DNA of 44,846 nt from Chloroflexota bacterium (GTDB lineage: Bacteria; Chloroflexota; Anaerolineae; Anaerolineales; Villigracilaceae), in assembly GCA_016219545.1 (NCBI GenBank), contig JACRMH010000001.1, forward strand, positions 1 through 44,846, given 5' to 3'. Below, piece by piece: positions 24,390 to 31,545 of the stretch. The number at the start of each line of letters is the position of its first letter. Position 1 is the stretch's first letter. A program made the translations under genes and the position numbers. The notes beneath the pieces are model-generated. The model was not told the DNA's origin and ran no database searches. It was given only the letters and a program-made list of their open reading frames with translations.

Positions 24390-24940
24390 GAGTCCTCCAG
24401 GGTGGCAAGCGCGTTTCGAAGCTGTGCCTTCGCGCGAAAAATGCCTGTTTTGACTGTACCAAGCGGCAGATTAAGAGTCGATGCGATCTCTTCGTAGGAG
24501 AGTTCACTTTGATATCTAAGAGTAATCAGTAATTGATAATTGGGGTCAAGTGCGTCAATTGCCTGATGCAGATATTGCCTCGTTTCGTTTGATTCAAATT
24601 CGCTGGCGGGATTGTTGAATTCCGGTTCAGGGATGTCTTCCATTACATCGTCGCCGAGGTCGTTGAGCGAACGGCGCAAGCTGGGCAGGCGGTTGTAACA
24701 TAGGTTCGTGACAATGCGATACAACCATGTGCGAAATTTGGATTGACCCTTGAAGTTGGGTAAGGCCGTCCAGGCGCGCACGAAAGTTTCCTGCGCCAGG
24801 TCGAGCGCCTCGTTCTCATCTTTGACGACGCGCAAGGCAAGGTTATAAACATAGCGTTGATGTTCATCCACGAGCGCGGCAAAGGAATCGTGATCGCCTT
24901 TCTGCGCGCGCTGGATGAGGGATTGTTCGGAGGCTGACAT
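24374..24940 (-). CDS. ECF RNA polymerase sigma factor
   Basis: A 188-residue sigma-70 family ECF factor. Region 2 spans about 20-95 (FAALVDEHQRYVYNLALRVV, DLAQETFVRAW, FRTWLYRIVTNLCYN) and region 4 about 125-182 (LDPNYQLLITLRYQSELSYEEI then GTVKTGIFRAKAQLR, the promoter-binding helix-turn-helix). It is followed by a membrane protein that is probably its inhibitor. The promoter at 24956-24984 has the same sequence plan as the one in front of the divergent DUF4097 gene, implying autoregulation. The leader is only about 8-10 bases and no ribosome site is visible. Confidence 0.93.
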   Translation of the reverse strand: MSASEQSLIQRAQKGDHDSFAALVDEHQRYVYNLALRVVKDENEALDLAQETFVRAWTALPNFKGQSKFRTWLYRIVTNLCYNRLPSLRRSLNDLGDDVMEDIPEPEFNNPASEFESNETRQYLHQAIDALDPNYQLLITLRYQSELSYEEIASTLNLPLGTVKTGIFRAKAQLRNALATLEDSWITA

Positions 24941-24955
24941 GGGTTCTCTACAGGG

Positions 24956-24984
24956 TTAGACAGGAAATGTGTAGAAAAGTTTCA
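24956..24984 (-). promoter_or_regulatory. ECF-type promoter of the sigma operon
   Basis: On the minus strand: -35 TGAAACTT (24977-24984), 14 bases, then -10 CTGTCTAA (TGTCTAA at 24956-24962). This is the same layout as 25056-25084 on the other strand and resembles SigW-type promoters (TGAAAC with a CGT/TGTC -10). Drives the sigma factor and its membrane partner. Confidence 0.7.
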
Positions 24985-24990
24985 AGCTCA

Positions 24991-25050
24991 ACAGACCGTG
25001 GACGATGGACGGTAGACAGTGTGGAATCAACGGTCTATGGTCCACTGTCC
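24991..25050. repeat. GACCGTGGACGATGG repeat, copy 2, between divergent promoters
   Basis: Left words ACAGACCGTGGACGATGGAC and right words GGTCTATGGTCCACTGTCC pair imperfectly. The element occupies almost exactly the space between the two outward-facing -35 boxes. Confidence 0.65.
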
Positions 25051-25055
25051 AATTT

Positions 25056-25084
25056 TGAAACTTTTTCGGAAAACGCCTGTCAAA
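25056..25084 (+). promoter_or_regulatory. ECF-type promoter of the DUF4097 gene
   Basis: TGAAACTT (25056-25063), then 14 bases, then TGTCAAA (25078-25084) preceded by CC. Compared with 24956-24984 the -35 is identical, the spacing equal and the -10 differs at one base. The transcript would have a leader of about 50 bases with a GGAG site before the ATG at 25141. Confidence 0.7.
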
Positions 25085-25140
25085 CGTAGTGAGAACATCC
25101 TACCGCACTATGCGGCACTTTGTAAACAAGGAGAACGAAA

Positions 25141-26463
25141 ATGAAAAGACCCATTGTAATCACACTATTAGTTGTTGCGCTTTTATTCATATTAACTGGC
25201 ATTGGCGCAGTTGTCTTTTTTAGCCTGCGCGGCAATGGCGGGAATTTTTTCACGGGACGCATGCAGTCATTTGCCACACTGGAAGAAAGCAAGACCGTCA
25301 AAGTTGACGCGAAAGAACCCGTCATATTAAATGTGCTTGACAGTGCAGGCAGTGTCACCGTGATCGGTGCGGATGTAGATTCAGTTCAGGTAAAAGCGGT
25401 AAAGACCGCTTATGCCACCACGCAAGCACGCGCAGACGAGGAAGTGAAGGCGATTAAATACAGCCTTGAACAGACCGGCAATACCGTCGCTCTTACATTT
25501 AAAACTCCCCGTACAGTTACGAACCCTCCCAATATAAACGTCTTTAATCTCAACGCAGATACCATAGACTTCGTTATCACTGTCCCCAACGAAACCGTAT
25601 TAGATATCGAAACCAGTTTCGGGGATGTGGATGTATCCGATATCAAAGGCGATGTCACCATTGTCAACGATTTCGGCAAAGTAACCCTTGGAAATATCGA
25701 AGGTGCCCTGTCTGTGACAAATGAAAGCGGCGATGTAGAAGCCGGCGGCGTGGAAGCAGGAAATAAAAACATAGACCTGCATTCCGGTTTTGGCAGGATT
25801 ACCCTGGGAAAAGCGAATGGCGCAAACATCACGATCGACTCCAACAGCGGAGCCATCAACATTGATGTTGTCCGTGCCACGGGTACGTTCAGCATAAATA
25901 CTGATTTTGGTGACACAACCTTCGAGAGCGGCTCAGCCGCGGACCTCCGCATTGAAACAAAAAGCGGCGGTGTATCCATCACCAAAGTGAATGTAGCCAA
26001 TGAATTAAAAGTGGATAACGACTTCGGCGAGATCGAATTGAAGCAGTCGTTCGCGGGTTCCTACGACCTGCACACCAACAGCGGCGGTATCACTGTGGAC
26101 GGCGCAAAAAATAACCTCAAGGCTTCCACAGATTTCGGAAATATCAACATCAGGAACGCACGATCTGTCACCCTGGATCTCAAAACGAACAGCGGTACCA
26201 TAGAATTCAGCGGCACGCTCGGCGCAGGTCCACACATGGTCAAATCAGATTTCGGCGGGATCGATCTCGCCCTGCCAGCAGATTCAAAACTGAACGTGGA
26301 TCTCAAAACAGATTTCGGCGGCATCAGTTCAGATATTCCGCTCACCGTCACGCTCGATGGAAGTTCCGATACCAACCATCAGGCAGGGACCATGAACGGA
26401 GGCGGCGACCAACTCACGGTCATCACCAATAACGGCGGCATCAATATCACTGCCATCAAGTAA
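25141..26463 (+). CDS. DUF4097 surface beta-helix protein
   Basis: A 440-residue exported protein with an N-terminal membrane helix (5-28), a spacer, and from about residue 60 a long right-handed beta-helix-like region of DUF4097. The region is built of ~20-residue units whose turns alternate between S/D-F-G (SFGDVD, DFGKVT, GFGRIT, DFGDTT, DFGEIE, DFGNIN, DFGGID, DFGGIS) and S/N-G-G/A/T (ESGDVE, NSGAIN, KSGGVS, NSGGIT, NSGTIE, NNGGIN). Such proteins are often ECF-controlled envelope-stress or adhesion factors. The divergent sigma gene shares its promoter type. A strong GGAG site lies 7 bases before the ATG, and a terminator follows the stop. Confidence 0.85.
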   Translation: MKRPIVITLLVVALLFILTGIGAVVFFSLRGNGGNFFTGRMQSFATLEESKTVKVDAKEPVILNVLDSAGSVTVIGADVDSVQVKAVKTAYATTQARADEEVKAIKYSLEQTGNTVALTFKTPRTVTNPPNINVFNLNADTIDFVITVPNETVLDIETSFGDVDVSDIKGDVTIVNDFGKVTLGNIEGALSVTNESGDVEAGGVEAGNKNIDLHSGFGRITLGKANGANITIDSNSGAINIDVVRATGTFSINTDFGDTTFESGSAADLRIETKSGGVSITKVNVANELKVDNDFGEIELKQSFAGSYDLHTNSGGITVDGAKNNLKASTDFGNINIRNARSVTLDLKTNSGTIEFSGTLGAGPHMVKSDFGGIDLALPADSKLNVDLKTDFGGISSDIPLTVTLDGSSDTNHQAGTMNGGGDQLTVITNNGGINITAIK

Positions 26464-26469
26464 AATAAT

Positions 26470-26502
26470 AGGGCTTGGAGAAATCTCCAAGCCCTAAATT
26501 TT
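26470..26502 (+). terminator. Rho-independent terminator after DUF4097 gene
   Basis: Stem AGGGCTTGGAGA with TCTCCAAGCCCT around a 2-base loop, followed by AAATTTTT. It separates the DUF4097 gene from the small membrane gene that starts 15 bases later. Confidence 0.88.
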
Positions 26503-26517
26503 TCAAAAGGACTTTCC

Positions 26518-26853
26518 ATGAGCGATATCATTCCCTGCCTCGGTGTTGTCGGCGTGCTCGCCATCATCTTCGGTTTTCTCGCCTTCCTGCGTTACATGAA
26601 CTACAAGGAAACCATCGCCCTCGCCGAAAAGGGATTGACCCGCCCCGAAGTTAAACCGGGCAAGGGTCTTTTACGCTGGGGGATCATCATCGGCACGATC
26701 GGATTCGCCCTCTCAATTGGACTCTACCCAATTGGGTTTTCATCCGGCGAAAACTACCCGCTTCACCTCGGACCCTGGATGCTGGGAGGCTTCGTCCCGC
26801 TTTTTCTTGGCCTCGGCCTGACTCTGCTTCATTATTTGACAGAGAAGGAATGA
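26518..26853 (+). CDS. Small membrane protein, DUF6249-like
   Basis: A 111-residue protein with three hydrophobic helices (about 6-25, 53-72, 84-106). Between the first two is a charged cytoplasmic stretch, NYKETIALAEKGLTRPE, typical of DUF6249 membrane proteins, which often accompany ECF sigma loci. AAAGGA lies 7 bases before the ATG. A terminator separates it from the DUF4097 gene, but read-through is possible, so a role in the same response is only suggestive. Confidence 0.7.
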   Translation: MSDIIPCLGVVGVLAIIFGFLAFLRYMNYKETIALAEKGLTRPEVKPGKGLLRWGIIIGTIGFALSIGLYPIGFSSGENYPLHLGPWMLGGFVPLFLGLGLTLLHYLTEKE

Positions 26854-26900
26854 CGATAGATCATAATTTACGGTCTATCGTCCACCGTCTACGGTCTAAA
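26852..26900. repeat. GACGATAGATC repeat, copy 3 of the GACCGTGG family
   Basis: Left GACGATAGATC and right GGTCTATCGTCCACCGTCTACGGTC words. It begins in the stop region of the small membrane gene and its last bases (GGTCTA) provide the TAG stop of the minus-strand heparinase-like gene. Confidence 0.6.
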
Positions 26901-28926
26901 AATTTATCTCCACAGAATTAATTCGCAACACATTTCCCCTCAATTTAATTTCATCTGATTCAAATCCGAAGAATGTCCAAAAGACAGCGCTGGTTTGATC
27001 TATTTCCAGCATCGCTGAAATGGCAGGTTGTTTTTGTCCATAATATTTCGAGCGCCAGCCGCGTGTGCTTTTCGGGTCGGCGCGGACAACGGTGAAATCA
27101 GCTTCGCCGTTCATCAACCCCATTTGCACTTTATATTTATGCGATGCCGGCCATAAACAAAGTGAACTTCCCTTTTGTGTGTAAGGCAGATCGTTGATGA
27201 GCCAGTGAAGGGCATAATGATGGGACTGCGCATCATTGAGATGGTCAACAATAAGCCAGCGGTCATTGTCAAGCATGTGGACAGTGCGTTGATGTGTGAC
27301 AGGTTTGTATCCATCATGCCCGCCCTGCCAGAGATCATTGCCATGTTGAAGGACTTTCCCTTTCGCCCAATCTGTCCACGTAAAACGGCTGACCATTTTC
27401 ATTTGGTCTTTGGAATCAACCGTCACCGTGTTATGCACGGATGTACGTGCAAGCCCGTTTTGCCAGATGCCTCCACCGCTGTATAAATTTGTCCCTGCAT
27501 CGCAAGCGATGTTATGTCCATTCCACCACAGGTCAACGTGGAGCTGGTCAGCATGGGACGGACGCTCTTTGAAATGAGTGCAGCGGATAATGGCTTTTGA
27601 TTTGGCATTGCTAAGAATATACATGCCGCCATCGGGATAACTCTGGGTTGTTTGTTGCGGGGCGTTCACCCTGGACTGCAAGGCCTCTGGTCCGCACAGC
27701 CAATAAAGGTCTTCATCCCACGCGCCCGATTCAAACAGTCTTTTTCCTTTTGTGATAAAAGAACCCAATTGCAAAACGGGACGGTAATCATTGAAGTCAC
27801 AATTATTCAAAGGCAAGACCAATGCACCGTCATTGGAACCATAGACAGGCATTTCGCCAGTCTGCGGGTCTATAAGTTGGGAAAGGTAAGTAATGGAATT
27901 GGCAATGGAATTTTTTAATTCAGGCGAAAGCGGGCAGTGGTTTATTTCGGCAAGCCTGATAGCGTAAAGATAAATATGAAGCACGAAGCGATGATAATTC
28001 AATGAGTACATTGAATAAGTGCCATCGGAGAAGATTTGATTCTTCGCTTCCCGTTCCAGCGACATTCGCCCGAAGGATAAATATTTTTCGGCATCTTTCA
28101 ATTCAGGGAATAACAGCCCTGTCATCCACAGCCCAAGCGCTTCAGTGATGGAATGATTTCCACGTGTGAAGATGGCGAAATCGGTGTTGCTGTAAATCCG
28201 CTCTGCATGAGCGGCGATGATTGTAGTTAGATCAGCAATGTTTTGTGAAGTGGTGGAAGGGGAATTGATAAATGCATACAGACCGAAAGTCCATGCCATG
28301 AGACGCAGGGACATTTCCTGTCCGTCCATCCAGTTGGGTCCTGCGTTAGGCGGATTCGACTCGACCCAGGATCGTGTCAATTGCCAGAAGGCCTTTGCAT
28401 ATTTTTCGTCATGGGTGAAAGCATAAGCGCGGACAAGCGAGTACACAAAGCTGAATCGATTAGCCTCCCAAATGAATTTGATGTCCGTTTCGCCTTCATC
28501 CGAAATCTGCGACCAATGCTTGCTTGCGTCAATTTTGATCCCTGAAATTGGGTCTTGGTGCCAATCTGGGGGGAAACCTATTTTCTGGAATTCATGCGAG
28601 AAATATTTTATTTCGCCGCTGAGGATGCGGTCGGCTTCTTCTATTGCGAATTTCCAATCGAATGCGGGGCGGGGTGACCCCGCCCCTACATCATTAAAAA
28701 AGAATTTGGGAGAATTTTGTTTTCGCCAGGTTGCGTATTCATCAGGCTGGGATGGGACATTTTCTTTCAACCATGTTTTTAGCGGACGGTCTGCCCATTG
28801 GTAAAGCGGCATTTGCAGGCGGATGAGTCCGGTGCGGAGGCGGAATGCATAAGCGAAACGAAAGGTCAACCAACGCAGACCAAGCTGACGGTAGAGCGAA
28901 GCGACTGTCTGGAATTTAGTCAACAT
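26896..28926 (-). CDS. Heparinase II/III-family polysaccharide lyase-like protein
   Basis: A 676-residue protein with an N-terminal alpha/alpha toroid (about 90-390; WEANRFSFVYSLVRAYAFT, NWMDGQEMSLRLMAW, FTRGNHSITEALGLW, SLNYHRFVLHIYLYAI carrying the expected Asn, His and Tyr catalytic residues) and a C-terminal beta-sandwich (about 440-670; HFKERPSHADQLHVDLWWNG, DAGTNLYSGGG, SVHNTVTVD). No signal peptide is evident. Such proteins are common in exopolysaccharide loci as lyases or trimming enzymes. It overlaps the WecA-like gene by 11 bases. Residues near 78-88 (DVGAGSPRPA) are an in-frame translation of a palindromic repeat, and the stop comes from another repeat. Confidence 0.87.
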   Translation of the reverse strand: MLTKFQTVASLYRQLGLRWLTFRFAYAFRLRTGLIRLQMPLYQWADRPLKTWLKENVPSQPDEYATWRKQNSPKFFFNDVGAGSPRPAFDWKFAIEEADRILSGEIKYFSHEFQKIGFPPDWHQDPISGIKIDASKHWSQISDEGETDIKFIWEANRFSFVYSLVRAYAFTHDEKYAKAFWQLTRSWVESNPPNAGPNWMDGQEMSLRLMAWTFGLYAFINSPSTTSQNIADLTTIIAAHAERIYSNTDFAIFTRGNHSITEALGLWMTGLLFPELKDAEKYLSFGRMSLEREAKNQIFSDGTYSMYSLNYHRFVLHIYLYAIRLAEINHCPLSPELKNSIANSITYLSQLIDPQTGEMPVYGSNDGALVLPLNNCDFNDYRPVLQLGSFITKGKRLFESGAWDEDLYWLCGPEALQSRVNAPQQTTQSYPDGGMYILSNAKSKAIIRCTHFKERPSHADQLHVDLWWNGHNIACDAGTNLYSGGGIWQNGLARTSVHNTVTVDSKDQMKMVSRFTWTDWAKGKVLQHGNDLWQGGHDGYKPVTHQRTVHMLDNDRWLIVDHLNDAQSHHYALHWLINDLPYTQKGSSLCLWPASHKYKVQMGLMNGEADFTVVRADPKSTRGWRSKYYGQKQPAISAMLEIDQTSAVFWTFFGFESDEIKLRGNVLRINSVEINF
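28666..28690. repeat. TGTAGGGGCG palindrome inserted in a coding region
   Basis: Arms GGGGCGGGGT and ACCCCGCCCC flank one G, followed by the TACA border. The element keeps the reading frame of the heparinase-like gene and adds the peptide VGAGSPRP. Same class as 8071-8119 and 15746-15774. Confidence 0.75.
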
Positions 28927-29935
28927 TCTTTAACCGGGAAGCATGACGAGATAAGAGAATCCAAATAAGCGGTAATCCCAAAAAGATCAATGGCGCGGCA
29001 AATTGATGTCCGCGCGCCCATTCATAGGAAAGGTATCCCGCGAAGAGAGTTAAGAGAATGTACAGCGAAGTAATGGAGGCATGTTTATAGCCGCCCATCA
29101 CAAGGCGTTGATAAAGATGCGAACGATGCGCGGAAAAAACTTTTTCGCGTTTGAAGAGGCGATAGAGAAAAGTTACTCCCGTGTCCATGATGAATGTCCA
29201 CATCAGGAGAGTGCCAAGAGTCAAAGCGTCGCCGCCTTTGTCGGCGGAGAGCAGGGGCAGGACGGCAAAACTATAGCCGAGGAAGGTACTGGCGACATCG
29301 CCCATGAAAATTTTTGCAGGCGACCAATTATGAAAAAGAAAACCCAGACTTCCAGCAGAGATGGCGAGCGCGACCCAGAACACGAAGGTGCCGCCCCAAT
29401 TTCCGCCCGCGGACGAAAGCCACATCCAGCCCAGCCCGGCACTGACCGCAACCCCGCCTGCCATGCCGTCAATGCCATCCATGAAGTTAAAGGCATTGGT
29501 CAGGCCGATGATCCATAAAAATGTGATGACGATACCGACCACTCCAAGATTCAATTCACCAAACATGGGGATCTTAACCGCCTTGAAATATCCCATGCTC
29601 ATGATGGAAGCTACTGCGACAAGTCCTTGAATTAAAAAGCGGAAGCGCGGCGACAGTGAGTGGACATCGTCACGCCAGCCGAGAAATGCGATGAAGATTC
29701 CGCAGACAATATAAACCGAACTGCGAAGAATGTTCGTTTCGTTTGCTGTGAAAATAGCTGATCCTAAAACAATGAGAACGATTGCCAGTCCGCCGCCGCG
29801 CGGCATGGGTGCGATGTGCATACTGCGGTCATTGGGATGGTCGAGTAGTTGTCTTTTTGCCGCCCAGCGTCGAATGAGGAGGACGCCGATGTAGGAAAGG
29901 ATGGTGAGAAGGATAAATATGATGAATGAGGTCAT
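28916..29935 (-). CDS. WecA/TagO-type undecaprenyl-phosphate sugar-1-phosphate transferase
   Basis: A 339-residue polytopic membrane enzyme of the MraY/WecA family that loads a HexNAc-1-phosphate onto a polyprenyl phosphate, starting glycan synthesis. About ten membrane helices. Signatures: DHPNDRSMHIAPMPRGGG, GWRDDVHSLSPRFR with the catalytic Asp pair, NAFNFMDGIDGMAGG, NWSPAKIFMGDVAS, and the histidine motif FSAHRSHLYQRLV of the WecA branch. The ATG at 29935 is chosen; the open frame beyond it crosses a repeat. No ribosome site, but TAGAAT lies 7 bases upstream. It overlaps the heparinase-like gene, so they form an operon. Confidence 0.9.
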   Translation of the reverse strand: MTSFIIFILLTILSYIGVLLIRRWAAKRQLLDHPNDRSMHIAPMPRGGGLAIVLIVLGSAIFTANETNILRSSVYIVCGIFIAFLGWRDDVHSLSPRFRFLIQGLVAVASIMSMGYFKAVKIPMFGELNLGVVGIVITFLWIIGLTNAFNFMDGIDGMAGGVAVSAGLGWMWLSSAGGNWGGTFVFWVALAISAGSLGFLFHNWSPAKIFMGDVASTFLGYSFAVLPLLSADKGGDALTLGTLLMWTFIMDTGVTFLYRLFKREKVFSAHRSHLYQRLVMGGYKHASITSLYILLTLFAGYLSYEWARGHQFAAPLIFLGLPLIWILLSRHASRLKNVD

Positions 29936-29942
29936 TGGGATG

Positions 29943-29948
29943 ATTCTA
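29943..29948 (-). promoter_or_regulatory. Candidate -10 box for leaderless WecA-like mRNA
   Basis: TAGAAT on the minus strand ends 7 bases before the ATG at 29935. Geometry implies a transcript starting at or next to the start codon. A -35 is not clear. Confidence 0.4.
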
Positions 29949-30055
29949 CCGCTAAAAAGGCGGCGGTCGGGAGACCATCGCTGAAAGGGACAACCGCAGA
30001 ATAGTTCTAAATCTTTTAGCCACGAACACTTGCACCGAGTGCCAGTGCGGTGTTT

Positions 30056-30099
30056 CACGAATTCGCACGAATGATTTAAAAATTCGCGAACATTCGTGG
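30056..30099 (-). repeat. CACGAAT-family hairpin repeat, copy 2
   Basis: The element reads CACGAATTCGCACGAATG...GCGAACATTCGTGG. Its reverse complement lines up with the element at 1879-1932 through CACGAATGTTCGCGAATTTTTAAA. A further CCACGAACACTTG word just upstream (30020) extends the hairpin to about 80 bases. Confidence 0.6.
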
Positions 30100-30175
30100 C
30101 GGGTCTTTTGGGTTTGCATAAATACTATACTATTCAATAGGATACTTGATCAGACCACCGCCGAACGATTCTTCA

Positions 30176-30781
30176 TCAAATTGTTCTTGCGATCTTCACA
30201 ATATCTTGAGCAACGGCCTTTGAATTCATGATGAAGGTATGTAGTGCAGGAACAGTTTGCAGAGGCACACCCGGCAGGCGCGTTTCTTGAACGGTCAACA
30301 AGCCGTCATTGAGTTCATCCCCGAAAGGCGAGTAAGGTCCGCGCGGACCTGCGACCCCGGCATAAATTTTGGTCGGCAAATCGGGCACGGGCAGGGACTC
30401 CATAAATTGTTTGTTAGTCAGGATTTTTTCCACATCCCCCATAAAGAGTCGAACTAGCGGACGCCGGGCAAATGTACGCGCTGCTTTGCATACTTGTGTT
30501 GGCGGCGCTAAAAAGAAACATGCTTTCGGCTTATGGATCAATCTCGGCAAAGTGGCACGTGTCAGTACTGTGCCGAGGGAATGACCTACGATAATATAGT
30601 CATTGGTTTTGACACGCTTCACGATGAAATTTTCATATCGCTGCACAGATTCATCCCACCGTTCAAAGGTGACTGAATAGCCAAACAGATGAGGTCGAAT
30701 GCCGGACGCCCATAGTCTCGCCGCCAAAATAGACATGGCAGCCGGCGTACGTCCCATGCCGTGGATTAGGATTGCGTCCAT
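30176..30781 (-). CDS. Alpha/beta hydrolase (esterase/lipase-like)
   Basis: A 201-residue soluble alpha/beta hydrolase from the ATG at 30781 (AAGGAT upstream; the longer frame to 30856 lacks a ribosome site). It opens MDAILIHGMGRTPAAM, giving the oxyanion-hole HG, and carries the nucleophile elbow GHSLGTVL with the catalytic Ser, then a late HTFIMNS with a candidate catalytic His. The family includes small RbbA/YdeN-type esterases. Substrate unknown. It lies among exopolysaccharide genes on the same strand but is separated by gaps of more than 200 bases on both sides. Confidence 0.82.
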   Translation of the reverse strand: MDAILIHGMGRTPAAMSILAARLWASGIRPHLFGYSVTFERWDESVQRYENFIVKRVKTNDYIIVGHSLGTVLTRATLPRLIHKPKACFFLAPPTQVCKAARTFARRPLVRLFMGDVEKILTNKQFMESLPVPDLPTKIYAGVAGPRGPYSPFGDELNDGLLTVQETRLPGVPLQTVPALHTFIMNSKAVAQDIVKIARTI

Positions 30782-30937
30782 TGTTTTTACATCCTTACTA
30801 TGCAAAACATGCTGAAATAATCCGCCTCCCCACGGCGGATAAAGCCCCGATCCCACCCTCGTCGATCAAATAAGCCAGCACACGGTAGTGACAATACACG
30901 ATACACAGTACTGATGTGACATTACTGGGCGTACACT

Positions 30938-31023
30938 GTGAGAAATGGGGATCGAACCCAATGGCGCAGCCCATGCGCCAGCCGGAGCCAACATATTACC
31001 CTGTTGGCAGGGTTTGTGCTCAC
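30938..31023 (-). other. tRNA-like sequence, probably degenerate
   Basis: On the minus strand these 86 bases have a GTGAG/CTCAC closing stem (7 bp with one mismatch), a canonical T-arm (GGG-TTCGATC-CCC), a long variable-arm-like hairpin GGCGCA-TGGGC-TGCGCC, and a hairpin GCCAACA/TGTTGGC. The length fits a class II tRNA. However, the D-arm lacks the conserved AG/GG bases and no 5-bp anticodon arm with a 7-base loop can be drawn, so a working tRNA is unlikely. A decayed tRNA or chance similarity are both open. Confidence 0.3.
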
Positions 31024-31052
31024 TCTTATTTGAAGACTACCTACTTATTCAA

Positions 31053-31511
31053 TTATTCAGTTAATTCAGTTTTCCAATTTAATTCCTGGATCTTCGTATC
31101 CAGATCGCGGTGCTGTTTTGCGAGATCATCAGCGCGTTTTTGCATCTCTGCGACTTTGACGGTTGCCACGAACTTTATTTCCGATCGCATTAACCTGTCA
31201 TGTGTCACGGATGCGGATTTTACGACTTCCCGATATATGGACTGCTTTTGTACAAGGATGTCCCGTTCAGCCAGCGCATCTGACATTGTTCTGGATTTGT
31301 CAAACTTTGTATTTGAGTTCGTCTTGTTGATTTGCTGGATCAATAACATAAGGTCCTTGGTAAGAGTCTCCAACTCTGCCAGCAGTTTTTCAGGTTTTTC
31401 TGCAGGTTGTGAATCCTGTTGGACTTTTACATTTCTAAGCAAACGTTCCTTTAGTTGCTCCAGTCTCTTCTGTTTATCAGCCCGCATAATGAGAGCTTCA
31501 GCTAATTTCAT
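31053..31511 (-). CDS. DIP1984 family protein
   Basis: A 152-residue, strongly helical, charged protein. The start MKLAEALIMRADKQKRLEQL and the ELETLTKDLMLLIQQINKTN stretch are typical of the DIP1984 (septicolysin-like) family, whose members form helical hairpins of unknown function; the septicolysin label is historical. An ideal AGGAGG site is 5 bases before the ATG. It is followed after 34 bases by the glycosyltransferase on the same strand, but nothing ties it to polysaccharide synthesis. Confidence 0.85.
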   Translation of the reverse strand: MKLAEALIMRADKQKRLEQLKERLLRNVKVQQDSQPAEKPEKLLAELETLTKDLMLLIQQINKTNSNTKFDKSRTMSDALAERDILVQKQSIYREVVKSASVTHDRLMRSEIKFVATVKVAEMQKRADDLAKQHRDLDTKIQELNWKTELTE

Positions 31512-31545
31512 GATTACCTCCTGACTTTATAAATGATCATATTTC

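Noticed and set aside
25141..26463. DNA-level tandem repeats or a CRISPR-like pattern in the DUF4097 gene
   Set aside because: The periodicity is at protein level with diverged codons; there are no identical repeats with unique spacers. No CRISPR array was seen anywhere in the window.
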